From assembly GCA_016287755.1 (NCBI GenBank), contig JAEEWT010000015.1, forward strand, positions 22,612-86,611: a DNA stretch of 64,000 nucleotides, written 5' to 3'. Position 1 is the stretch's first letter; each line of letters starts with the position of its first letter. The stretch is from Prevotella sp. Its GTDB lineage: Bacteria > Bacteroidota > Bacteroidia > Bacteroidales > Bacteroidaceae. Below the pieces are notes generated by a model, which was not told the origin of the DNA, made no database searches, and was given only the letters and a program-made list of their open reading frames with translations. This document shows positions 29,344 to 36,608 of the stretch, piece after piece. The translations under genes and the position numbers were made by a program.

Positions 29344-29967
29344 ATGAAAGGAAAAGAGACCTGCAGGACGCTGAAGAATGTACGCTTGGCCATTGCTCAG
29401 GCCAACGGCATCAGCTATGAACCCACGGAATGTACTCACAAAGGGCCATGTGCTGGCACCTGTCCGCGATGTGAGCAGGAAATGCGTTATCTTGAGCAAC
29501 AGCTCTCGCTACGCAAACGCTTGGGCAAAGCAGTTGCCGTGGTGGGGGTCGCCTTGTCGGCACTACATCCCATGCAAGCACAGGGACAAACGCCTGCCCA
29601 TAAGGCCAAAATATTAGCAGACTCAGTACAACTGGACACTATAACCGTCACTTCGATGCTACGTGAAGGTGAACAAGGAGTGGTATGGCGCGGCCAGGTA
29701 CTTGACGAGGACAGCCTCCCCATGATAGGAGTCACCATCACAAGAGAAGGACAGCCACTATACTCGGTAACAAACATCAACGGTTGTTTTGCCATCGAGG
29801 CCCCCATTGGGAGCAAGATTATGTTTTCCTATGTAGGGTACGAGAATAAAGAGATTATCATGAAAAGCCAGAACCCCAATCGTGTAATCTTTGACGAAGT
29901 CAGCGATAACCTCATGGGGGAGGTCATTGTTGTACGCACCGATGACGTTTACTACCACAGCAGATAA
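29344..29967 (+). CDS. Cys-rich N-terminal, single-pass membrane protein with carboxypeptidase-like regulatory domain
   Basis: 207 aa, function unknown. Residues 1-58 are cytoplasmic by charge and carry Cys 7, 30, 36, 40 and 43; C36-x3-C40-x2-C43 (CAGTCPRC) could bind zinc or an iron-sulfur cluster. A hydrophobic helix covers ~61-79. Residues ~115-175 form a carboxypeptidase-like regulatory beta-sandwich of the SusC N-terminal type (GQVLDEDSLPMIGVTITREG, IMFSYVGYENKE). LDTITVTSM (98-106) and MGEVIVVRTD near the C-terminus look like TonB-box or SusC linker pieces, but no plug or barrel follows. The radical SAM gene starts inside its last codons, so the two are translationally coupled. Confidence 0.7.
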   Translation: MKGKETCRTLKNVRLAIAQANGISYEPTECTHKGPCAGTCPRCEQEMRYLEQQLSLRKRLGKAVAVVGVALSALHPMQAQGQTPAHKAKILADSVQLDTITVTSMLREGEQGVVWRGQVLDEDSLPMIGVTITREGQPLYSVTNINGCFAIEAPIGSKIMFSYVGYENKEIIMKSQNPNRVIFDEVSDNLMGEVIVVRTDDVYYHSR

Positions 29968-30592
29968 CACAAACCCATCAGGCGTAGCGCCACTCATCGG
30001 ACTGAACAGGCATCGGCTGGCCACCGACGGGAAAGGAGTTACCACATTGGTGGCCTTTCACGGTTGCCCACTGCGGTGTGCTTATTGCCTGAACAGGCGC
30101 TGCCAGGAACCCAATGGTGTGTGGCGCGAGCTGACAACAGACGAGTTGCTTAGCGAGGTCATGGTTGACCATCTTTACTTTCTGGCAACGGGTGGCGGCA
30201 TATGCTTCGGCGGCGGTGAGCCCTGCCTGCGCTCTAACTTTATCTGCGAGTTCGCCGACAAGATGCCGTCAGAGTGGAGAATAACAATAGAAACGAGTCT
30301 TAACGTGGACAATAAACTGGTGGAACAGCTGTTTCCGAAGGTCAGCCAGTGGGTAGTGGACGTGAAAGACATGAACCCCGAGATCTATTGTAAATATACA
30401 GGAAGCGACAACCACCTCGTTGTGGAGAACCTTGAATGGCTCAAAAGACAGCATTCAGATAAAGGAAATATTATGCTGCGCCTACCGCATATCCCCGGCT
30501 ACAACACAGCGGAAGACATCGAAAAGAGCCGCCAAAGCCTGCTACAGATGGGCTTCACCGTGTTCGACGACTTTGAATACACTATCTTCTAA
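29942..30592 (+). CDS. Radical SAM protein of the activating-enzyme type
   Basis: 216 aa. The canonical CX3CX2C cluster motif is at C42, C46, C49 (GCPLRCAYC); GGGEPCLRSNF corresponds to the SAM-binding GGE motif, and WVVDVKDMNPEIYCKYTGSD resembles the pyruvate-formate-lyase activase group. It lacks a SPASM or other extension, so it is a minimal barrel. No glycyl radical enzyme is encoded nearby. It overlaps the upstream gene by 26 nt from the ATG at 29942; an earlier ATG at 29891 is possible. Its 3' end overlaps the convergent DUF4377-like gene by 11 nt. The substrate is unknown; the coupled Cys-rich protein is the obvious candidate partner. Confidence 0.8.
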   Translation: MTFTTTADNTNPSGVAPLIGLNRHRLATDGKGVTTLVAFHGCPLRCAYCLNRRCQEPNGVWRELTTDELLSEVMVDHLYFLATGGGICFGGGEPCLRSNFICEFADKMPSEWRITIETSLNVDNKLVEQLFPKVSQWVVDVKDMNPEIYCKYTGSDNHLVVENLEWLKRQHSDKGNIMLRLPHIPGYNTAEDIEKSRQSLLQMGFTVFDDFEYTIF

Positions 30593-31493
30593 TAGTGAAC
30601 CCCACTTTTTGTATACCGCGCTTATACACATTGGCGAGGATGAGGTAGTAGTGCAGCGTTTCGCCCTGTTTCATCGATTGTTTGATGTATGCCATCTCGC
30701 TCTCGGTAAGTATGTTCTTGAAGAGGAAGCCGGAATGAGTGCTGGGCACAAGGCGTATTTCTTCGGTAATGGGTGAAAGAATGTAAGCGTATGTTGCCAT
30801 ATAACGGGCACCTGCCTGCCATAGTGGATGGCTCTTGTCGAGAATGTTCTCTAAGTAGATTTGTGCATGCTTGTCAAATTCAGGTGTCGGCGTGCCATCA
30901 GCGTATGTCATCTTACCATCGGCATCCACCACATATTCACCTCCTTTGGTTATGGCATACTTTTCTACCGGGCACTGCTGCTCATATGTTATGTCGGCTT
31001 CACTCTTTACTACTTCCTCTGCTGGCTCTGCCACTTCTTCCACTTTCTTGTCGTCTAGGATGCGCACCAGTTCGTAGGTGCGGTTACTGGCATCCTGCGG
31101 TGGATTGGCCAAAATAGTTCGCTTTACGCGCAGCTCGTATTCATGCCCTCTTTCGTAGGTAAAACCCTTGATGCCGCTGATGGGCAGGTTCTGCCATTGT
31201 CCCGGCTCGTCCTCTGTCATCACTCGCATGCACTCGATGGGATGTTCCCCCATGCTGTCGAAGAGATCGTACATAACACCCGGTTCTGCGGAAACACTCA
31301 TGGCAATCACCTTGGTGATGTCCTTGTCGTTGTCATCGTCGTCGCTGCAAGAGCCGAGGGGGAAAGTAGCAAGCAGCATCAAAGTCCCGATTAAGCAAGA
31401 GGAAAGTGATGCTTGAATAGCTTTCCTGAGCATGAGATGTTTCGGCCAAAGGCCATAGGCGATGGCGCAAATCCTGATTTTCATTGTTTTCAT
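30582..31493 (-). CDS. DUF4377-like lipoprotein
   Basis: 303 aa. A lipobox-like LGSC near residue 49 is followed by an Asp-rich linker (SDDDDNDKD) and a domain of ~60 residues resembling DUF4377 (GIKGFTYERGHEYELRVK, ANPPQDASNRTYELVRIL). The C-terminal half (about 150-303) is unassigned. The start is uncertain: ATG 31493 gives a long N-terminus, while Met 21 (31433, MLRKAIQASLSSCLIGTLML) gives a more usual lipoprotein signal. Between the two, the DNA encodes IAYGLWPKHLML around a GGCCTTTGGCC palindrome. Function unknown. Confidence 0.6.
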   Translation of the reverse strand: MKTMKIRICAIAYGLWPKHLMLRKAIQASLSSCLIGTLMLLATFPLGSCSDDDDNDKDITKVIAMSVSAEPGVMYDLFDSMGEHPIECMRVMTEDEPGQWQNLPISGIKGFTYERGHEYELRVKRTILANPPQDASNRTYELVRILDDKKVEEVAEPAEEVVKSEADITYEQQCPVEKYAITKGGEYVVDADGKMTYADGTPTPEFDKHAQIYLENILDKSHPLWQAGARYMATYAYILSPITEEIRLVPSTHSGFLFKNILTESEMAYIKQSMKQGETLHYYLILANVYKRGIQKVGFTIRR

Positions 31494-31618
31494 CTGTGTT
31501 ATATTTGTTGTAAATGTTTTCTTATAAACACCGAAAACAGGAAATACTGCACTGGTAAGGTGTTAAAATATCAAAACAAGGATTTTACGTTGCTCACAGA
31601 GATAATGATATAATAAAA

Positions 31619-31663
31619 GAAAGAAGTGTGTTGTAACTAATTAATAGTCAACACACTTCTTTC
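31619..31663 (-). terminator. Rho-independent terminator of tRNA-Leu
   Basis: Perfect 15-bp stem (31619-31633 with 31649-31663) and a T-rich tail in the minus direction, 8 nt after the tRNA 3' end. Confidence 0.85.
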
Positions 31664-31671
31664 AAGCCTTG

Positions 31672-31753
31672 TACCCAGAGCCGGGGTCGAACCGGCACGG
31701 GTTGCCCCACTGGTGTTTGAGACCAGCGCGTCTACCGATTCCGCCATCTGGGC
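31672..31753 (-). tRNA. tRNA-Leu (anticodon CAA)
   Basis: Minus-strand class II tRNA of 82 nt. Acceptor arms GCCCAGA/TCTGGGT (first pair G-T), anticodon stem CTGGT/ACCAG around CTCAAAC giving CAA, a short variable arm, and T loop TTCGACC. CCA is not encoded. It has its own promoter and terminator. Confidence 0.93.
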
Positions 31754-31764
31754 TTCAATGCGGG

Positions 31765-31804
31765 TGCAAAGGTACGAATAAGTGAGCGAAATACAAAACA
31801 AAAA
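31765..31804 (-). promoter_or_regulatory. Promoter of tRNA-Leu
   Basis: Minus-strand TACCTTTG at 31767-31774 with TTTG 19 nt upstream. The whole 40 nt equals 903-942 in front of tRNA-Gln. Confidence 0.85.
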
Positions 31805-31837
31805 GCGTTTTTTTTTGTTTTTATTTCCGATACGATG

Positions 31838-31884
31838 GAGCAGCGAATGCCGTCAAACGAGTTTGAATGGCTGAGTCGTGACAG
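31838..31884. repeat. 47-bp hairpin-bearing dispersed repeat, intergenic copy
   Basis: Begins GGAGCAGCGA and ends GAGTCGTGACA. The middle forms a hairpin (TCAAAC/GTTTGA with flanking GCC/GGC). The second copy, at 60110-60156 inside ispD, has the same ends and length but a different stem that still pairs. The rest of 31754-32065 is promoter and AT-rich DNA with no gene. Confidence 0.7.
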
Positions 31885-32065
31885 AGTAAAACGTAGTTAA
31901 CGGGAGTACTTTCGGCGAAGCCAAAGAACAAATAATCGAGCAAAAAACCGATGCAAACAACCGCTATTTTGCCAAATTTTCTAAAAATCATACTTTTTAT
32001 TTGCCTACTCCACAATAAATGTATATCTTAGTGCCGTTATATACATAGAGTAACCTATCATTATC

Positions 32066-33157
32066 ATGACAACATATAACAAGGACAATTACTGTGTGAT
32101 TCTGGCCGGCGGAAAAGGTCGCCGATTGTGGCCCTGCAGTCGTTCGAAAAAACCAAAGCAGTTTGTTGATTTCTTTTCAACAGGTCAGACTTTATTACAA
32201 AGCACCTTCAGCAGAATTTCCAAGCTGATTTCCATAGACAACATTTATGTAAGTACGAACCACGAATATGCGCATTACGTGTTGGAGCAGCTGCCCGACC
32301 TTCCACCAGAGAATGTGTTGAGCGAACCGATTCACCGTAATACGGCACCCAGTGTGGCGTGGGCAACCTATCGCATCCGGCGAAGGAATAACAATGCCCG
32401 CATAACGATTGTTCCCTCTGATCAGGCTGTGTTCAAGGAGGAGATGTTCTTAGAGAATATCAGTGAAGGACTCGACCTGGTGGCCGCCAAGGATATTGTG
32501 CTGACGATGGGCGTGAAGCCCACCCGTCCCGAACCAGGCTACGGCTATATCCAGAAAGGAAACACAACGGACAATGAGCAGGTGTTCGAGGTGAAGTCGG
32601 TTACAGAGAAACCCGACCGCCAGTTTGCGCAGATGTTCATGGAGAGCGGGGAGTTCCTATGGAATACAGGTATCTATCTGTCGAACGTGAAACACTTGCG
32701 TGATTGCCTTCACCATATCTTCCCCAAGGTGCTACGGCAGATTGACGAAGCCAAAGAGGTAACACTCGAAGAGGAACTGCTGTTCATCGAGGAGAAATTC
32801 CCGTCGTATCCCAATGTGTCTATCGACTCAGGACTGCTCGACGGCAATGATGAGGTGTATGTGATGAACTGCGACTTCGGCTGGGCCGACTTGGGTATGT
32901 GGCATTCCATCTACGAGAGCATGAAGAAGAGTGATGATGATAATGTGGTGATCACCGATAGGATCATTATCGAGAACAGTAGTGACAATATCATCAAACT
33001 CCCCAAAGACCATTTGGGTATTATCCACGGTCTTGAGGGTTTCATCGTGGCTGAACAAGATAATGTATTACTGATCTGCAAGAAGGAAGACTCATCTGCA
33101 CTGGTGCGTAAATACATCAGTGAGGCGCAGATTAAATACGGTGACGATTTTGTTTGA
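32066..33157 (+). CDS. manC: Mannose-1-phosphate guanylyltransferase
   Basis: 363 aa. Makes GDP-mannose from GTP and mannose-1-phosphate for surface glycans. The N-terminus CVILAGGKGRRLWPCSRSKK is the nucleotide-binding signature, followed by KPKQF; later EPGYGYIQKG and VKSVTEKPD are typical of the family, as is FLWNTGIYL. It is the single-domain type without the C-terminal phosphomannose isomerase cupin. Start at ATG 32066, with no clear -7 promoter found directly upstream. It is followed after 14 nt by the HIT gene. Confidence 0.9.
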   Translation: MTTYNKDNYCVILAGGKGRRLWPCSRSKKPKQFVDFFSTGQTLLQSTFSRISKLISIDNIYVSTNHEYAHYVLEQLPDLPPENVLSEPIHRNTAPSVAWATYRIRRRNNNARITIVPSDQAVFKEEMFLENISEGLDLVAAKDIVLTMGVKPTRPEPGYGYIQKGNTTDNEQVFEVKSVTEKPDRQFAQMFMESGEFLWNTGIYLSNVKHLRDCLHHIFPKVLRQIDEAKEVTLEEELLFIEEKFPSYPNVSIDSGLLDGNDEVYVMNCDFGWADLGMWHSIYESMKKSDDDNVVITDRIIIENSSDNIIKLPKDHLGIIHGLEGFIVAEQDNVLLICKKEDSSALVRKYISEAQIKYGDDFV

Positions 33158-33171
33158 TAAATTAAAAAAAT

Positions 33172-33576
33172 ATGGATATATTTAGTAAGATTGCTGCAGG
33201 TGAGATTCCCAGCTACAAATGTGCAGAGAACGAGGAGTTCTATGCTTTCCTTGATATCAATCCGTTGGTGAAGGGTCATACCCTTGTAATCCCTCGTAGG
33301 GAAGTAGATTACATCTTCGACATGGAAGATGATGAGATAGCCCGCTTCCAGGTATTTGCCAAGCAAGTGGCAAAGGCCATCAAGGCCGCCTTCCCTTGCA
33401 AGAAGGTAGCTCAGGTGGTATTAGGATTGGAAGTGCCTCATGCCCACATCCATCTAATTCCTATGCAATCAGAGAAAGATGTTGATTTCCGTCGTGAAAA
33501 ACTTCAGCTCACGGAAGAGGAATTCAAGGAAATCGCAGGAAAAATCCTAGAGAATTTCCAGAAGGAATTACAGTAG
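33172..33576 (+). CDS. HIT (histidine triad) family hydrolase
   Basis: 134 aa, typical size. Cytoplasmic nucleotide phosphoramidase/hydrolase of the HINT group. Motifs are FSKIAAGEIPSYKCAENEE at the start, the LVKGHTLVIPRRE strand, and the triad HAHIHLIPM. It follows manC by 14 nt. Its last codons form one arm of a hairpin shared with the convergent greA gene. Confidence 0.92.
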   Translation: MDIFSKIAAGEIPSYKCAENEEFYAFLDINPLVKGHTLVIPRREVDYIFDMEDDEIARFQVFAKQVAKAIKAAFPCKKVAQVVLGLEVPHAHIHLIPMQSEKDVDFRREKLQLTEEEFKEIAGKILENFQKELQ

Positions 33577-33595
33577 GCCTTAACCTACTGTAATT
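33566..33595. terminator. Terminator shared by the HIT gene and greA, built from their coding ends
   Basis: Perfect 12-bp stem (33566-33577 with 33584-33595) with A/T-rich flanks on both sides. The arms contain the last codons and stop of the HIT gene (stop 33574-33576) and of greA (stop 33580-33582), which converge 3 nt apart. Confidence 0.75.
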
Positions 33596-34047
33596 TTATC
33601 AATACGCAACTTAATGGTGCCGCGGGGGATCTTGATTTCCACCTCGTCGCCCACCTTGTGATTGAGCAGACCTTGAGCAATGGGGGTGGTAATGGAAATC
33701 TTTCCTTCGCGCAGGTTTGCCTCGCTCTCGCTTACGATGGTATAGACCATCTTCGCCTTGTTGGCCAGATTGGTCATCTCCACCTTTGAAAGAATCTGAA
33801 CAGCATCGGTACTCAAGCGCGACACATCCACCACCTTTGCCTCGGAGATCTGCACCTTCAGACGGTTGATCTTATCCTCGAGGTTTGCCTGTGCCTCCTT
33901 GGCAGCATCATACTCGCTATTCTCGCTCAAGTCGCCCTTGTCGCGGGCCTCGGCAATGGCTGCAGAAGCCTTCGGGCGCTCGATGCTCTCCAATCGTTTC
34001 AGTTCGGCTACCAGTTTGTCGTAGCCTTCTTGTGACATATAAGCCAT
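33580..34047 (-). CDS. greA: Transcription elongation factor GreA
   Basis: 155 aa. Rescues stalled RNA polymerase by stimulating transcript cleavage. It has the N-terminal coiled coil (EGYDKLVAELKRLESIERP, KGDLSENSEYDAAKE with the acidic tip residues) and the FKBP-like C-terminal domain (ITTPIAQGLLNHKVGDEVEI). It starts at 34047, with Met 4 as an alternative. A hairpin lies in its leader and a TAACTTTG promoter lies about 110 nt upstream. Confidence 0.95.
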   Translation of the reverse strand: MAYMSQEGYDKLVAELKRLESIERPKASAAIAEARDKGDLSENSEYDAAKEAQANLEDKINRLKVQISEAKVVDVSRLSTDAVQILSKVEMTNLANKAKMVYTIVSESEANLREGKISITTPIAQGLLNHKVGDEVEIKIPRGTIKLRIDKITVG

Positions 34048-34095
34048 AATCTATTTATTTTTAGTTGTTTTCAAAAAGTAAGCAAAATAGAAAGA

Positions 34096-34124
34096 ATTCC
34101 GACTTCCTTTGCCAGAGTCGGAAT
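34096..34124 (-). terminator. Terminator-like hairpin in the greA leader
   Basis: 9-bp stem (34096-34104 with 34116-34124) followed in the minus direction by a T-rich tract. It lies between the promoter and the greA start, so it could be an attenuator or the end of a short leader RNA. Confidence 0.5.
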
Positions 34125-34157
34125 CCCTTACCTTGTCTAATCTTTAATTATCCGTGG

Positions 34158-34165
34158 CAAAGTTA
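34158..34165 (-). promoter_or_regulatory. -7 element upstream of greA
   Basis: Minus-strand TAACTTTG matches TAnnTTTG. Confidence 0.55.
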
Positions 34166-34227
34166 GGGATTATTTTCGACACCAACAAATATTTTGGAGA
34201 TAATTTGCTTTTGTTCCCGCTTATTTG

Positions 34228-34235
34228 TACCTTTG
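34228..34235 (+). promoter_or_regulatory. -7 element of the HAD-GtrA-DUF6080 operon
   Basis: TACCTTTG followed by TCCCCAATG: the start codon at 34242 is 7 nt after the -7 element, so the mRNA is nearly leaderless. The same layout is seen at 54361-54377. Confidence 0.7.
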
Positions 34236-34241
34236 TCCCCA

Positions 34242-34835
34242 ATGAAAGTGTATGCATTTGATTTCGACGGTACGCTGACACGGCGCGACTCTTTCGTGGA
34301 GTTCATCCGTTTCGTCAAGGGCGATAAGGAATTCCTGAAGTGCTTCCTACGCTATTCGCTCCAGCTGGTGGCGATGAAGTTGGGACTGTATCCTAACTGG
34401 AAGGTGAAACGACAGGTGTTCAGCTATTGCTTCGCCGGAATGACCGAGGCGGTGTTTGAAGCCTACTGCACACAGTTTGCGCAGTCGAAGGCCACCATCA
34501 TGCGTGCTGCAGGACTGGAGAAGATACGCACCTTACTGAATGAGGCCGACACGGAGGTGGTGGTGGTGAGCGCCAGCGTAGAGGACTGGGTGCGCCCGTT
34601 CTTTGGTGAGCTGGCTTCGTCGATGAAGTTCCTCTGCACCAAAGTGGAGGTGAAGGAGGGTAGGTTGACAGGACGGTTCCTTACCAAGAACTGCTTCGGG
34701 AAGCAGAAGGTGGTACGACTGCAGGAACTGTATCCTGATCGTAAGGAGATGGTGCTCACGGCCTATGGTGACAGTAGGGGTGACAAAGAGATGCTGGACT
34801 ATGCAAATGAAGGGTATTATAAACCGTTTAGATAA
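34242..34835 (+). CDS. HAD-IB family phosphatase
   Basis: 197 aa. Haloacid-dehalogenase phosphatase. The nucleophile motif is DFDGTLT (Asp in FDFDG), motif II is VVVSAS, and motif IV is AYGDSRGDKEML. A helical cap lies between motifs I and II (about 20-90), like phosphoserine phosphatase-type enzymes. Start set at ATG 34242 because the promoter overlaps the longer frame. In this operon with a GtrA flippase-like gene and two large membrane proteins, it may remove a lipid- or sugar-linked phosphate; that is inference. Confidence 0.85.
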   Translation: MKVYAFDFDGTLTRRDSFVEFIRFVKGDKEFLKCFLRYSLQLVAMKLGLYPNWKVKRQVFSYCFAGMTEAVFEAYCTQFAQSKATIMRAAGLEKIRTLLNEADTEVVVVSASVEDWVRPFFGELASSMKFLCTKVEVKEGRLTGRFLTKNCFGKQKVVRLQELYPDRKEMVLTAYGDSRGDKEMLDYANEGYYKPFR

Positions 34836-35196
34836 GGACCGACTGGGTGAGATCGTCCGATTCGGCGTGGTAGGCGTGCTTGCCACGTTCATCCAGTATG
34901 CTGTCTATTGGGTGCTCATCCATTGGCTGAATCCCAGTGTGGCAATGACCATAGGTTATCTGGTCAGCTTCGTGTTCAACTTCATTGCCTCTACCCATTA
35001 CACCTTCCGCGTGAAGGCCAATGTGCGCCGCGGGGCAGGCTTCGCCTTGTCGCATGTGGTGAACTGGTTACTGCAGATGATACTGCTGAACTTCTTCCTC
35101 TGGTTGGGCGTGAGTAAGCCTTGGGCTCCCATCCCGATGTTCTGTATCTGCGTGCCCGTGAATTTCCTGTTGGTTAGATTCTTTTTGAAACGATGA
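34801..35196 (+). CDS. GtrA family membrane protein
   Basis: 131 aa with four membrane segments. It contains the GtrA pattern IVRFGVVGVLATFIQYAVYW at the start and FVFNFIASTHYTF in the middle. GtrA proteins are thought to help move polyprenyl-linked sugars across the inner membrane. It starts inside the end of the HAD gene (35-nt overlap; ATG 34807 is an alternative) and overlaps the next gene by 4 nt (ATGA), so translation is coupled. Confidence 0.88.
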   Translation: MQMKGIINRLDKDRLGEIVRFGVVGVLATFIQYAVYWVLIHWLNPSVAMTIGYLVSFVFNFIASTHYTFRVKANVRRGAGFALSHVVNWLLQMILLNFFLWLGVSKPWAPIPMFCICVPVNFLLVRFFLKR

Positions 35197-36608
35197 GAGA
35201 GATATTGCGCATGTTCAAGATCCGTCGTGAGGAACGGTGGCTGGCACTGGCGGTGGTGCTGGTGTTTGCCCTGCTGAACGCGCTGACCATCTATAAGTAT
35301 GGCGACCTGTTTATGCGTCCTGCTGATGACTACTGGAAACTGTTCATCGGGAGGTTCCGTGTGTCGGGCTATGATCCCATCACCTATTACGTGCTGTCTG
35401 ATTGGGAGACACGCTATAACGTGTATCGCCATCCGCTGCTCGCCTTCTTCATGTACCTGCCATATCTGCTGAACCAGGGGGTGATGGCGCTGACGGGACT
35501 GAACGGGGTGCAAGTGATGACAGCCCTGATCCTGGTAGCGGCCTCCTTGTATTCGTTCCTGTTCCTGTATCGCATCTTCCGTGAAATCGTAGGCTTGAGC
35601 AAGACAGACGCTCTTCTTCTCTCTACATTGTATTTCTCGTTTGCCTATATCATGGTGGCCACGATGGTGCCTGATCATTTCATCCTTTCGATGATGATGC
35701 TCCTGCTGACTCTTCTTCTGGCAGGAAGGCAGTTGAAGGAGGGTCGACAGATGAAGCGTTCACAAACCATCTGGCTCTTCATCTTCACCGCAGGTATCTC
35801 GCTGAACAACGGTATCAAGGTGTTCCTGGCGAACCTGTTTGTGAACGGGAAGCGTTTCTTCCGTCCGCAGAACCTTATCCTGACCGTGGCAGTGCCTGCC
35901 CTTCTGATGTGGCTGTTCTGTCGGTGGGAGTACAAGACCTTCGTAGTGGAGAAGGAAAAGGCACGCCATGCGCAGAAGAAACAGGAGCGGGAAGAGAAGA
36001 GGGAAAAGGAGAGGGTGCTTCGGTTGGAGACTGCCCGAAAGGATTCCATCCGCAAGGCTCAAGGGGATACCATGGCGGCGGCAGCTCCTGTGAAACCGAC
36101 TGTGAAGAAACGCGTTTATACCGGTAAGCCCATCGGCAAGGGGGAGTTTATGCGGTGGACGGATATTACCACCTCGCGTTGGGAGACTACGGTGGAGAAC
36201 CTCTTCGGGGAGTCGTTGCAGTTACACGAGCAGCATCTCTTGGGGGATGTGTTCCGCCGAAGACCTATCATCGTGAGGTATGACCACTGGTGGAACTATG
36301 GGGTTGAGGCTGTTGCCGTACTGCTGTTCCTGGTGGGTATCTTGTGTGGAAGGCGTTCACGGTTCCTCTGGCTCACCCTTTCGTTCATGGCTGTTGATAT
36401 GGCCTTGCACATGGGATTGGGCTTCGGCATCAACGAGATATATATCATGTCGCCGCATTACCTGTATGCTATTCCCATTGCCATGGCTTATCTGCTGAAA
36501 GCGAAGACGAAGGTGATGAGGTTGTCAGTGCGCACGCTTGTACTGCTGCTGGCGGTGTATCTGTGGATTCATAACGGCTACTTGCTGACTCAATATATGC
36601 TGACATGA
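35193..36608 (+). CDS. DUF6080-like polytopic membrane protein 1, glycosyltransferase-like
   Basis: 471 aa with about 9-10 hydrophobic segments. After the first helix come DDYWKLFIGRFRVSGYDP and the HPLLAFFMYLPYLLN segment, an arrangement reminiscent of polyprenyl-phosphate-dependent membrane glycosyltransferases (GT-C fold), although I cannot point to a proven catalytic Asp. The next gene is a paralog. This copy has an extra stretch of ~45 charged residues near 252-310 (KKQEREEKREKE region) that the paralog lacks. The DUF number is from memory. Confidence 0.6.
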   Translation: MREILRMFKIRREERWLALAVVLVFALLNALTIYKYGDLFMRPADDYWKLFIGRFRVSGYDPITYYVLSDWETRYNVYRHPLLAFFMYLPYLLNQGVMALTGLNGVQVMTALILVAASLYSFLFLYRIFREIVGLSKTDALLLSTLYFSFAYIMVATMVPDHFILSMMMLLLTLLLAGRQLKEGRQMKRSQTIWLFIFTAGISLNNGIKVFLANLFVNGKRFFRPQNLILTVAVPALLMWLFCRWEYKTFVVEKEKARHAQKKQEREEKREKERVLRLETARKDSIRKAQGDTMAAAAPVKPTVKKRVYTGKPIGKGEFMRWTDITTSRWETTVENLFGESLQLHEQHLLGDVFRRRPIIVRYDHWWNYGVEAVAVLLFLVGILCGRRSRFLWLTLSFMAVDMALHMGLGFGINEIYIMSPHYLYAIPIAMAYLLKAKTKVMRLSVRTLVLLLAVYLWIHNGYLLTQYMLT

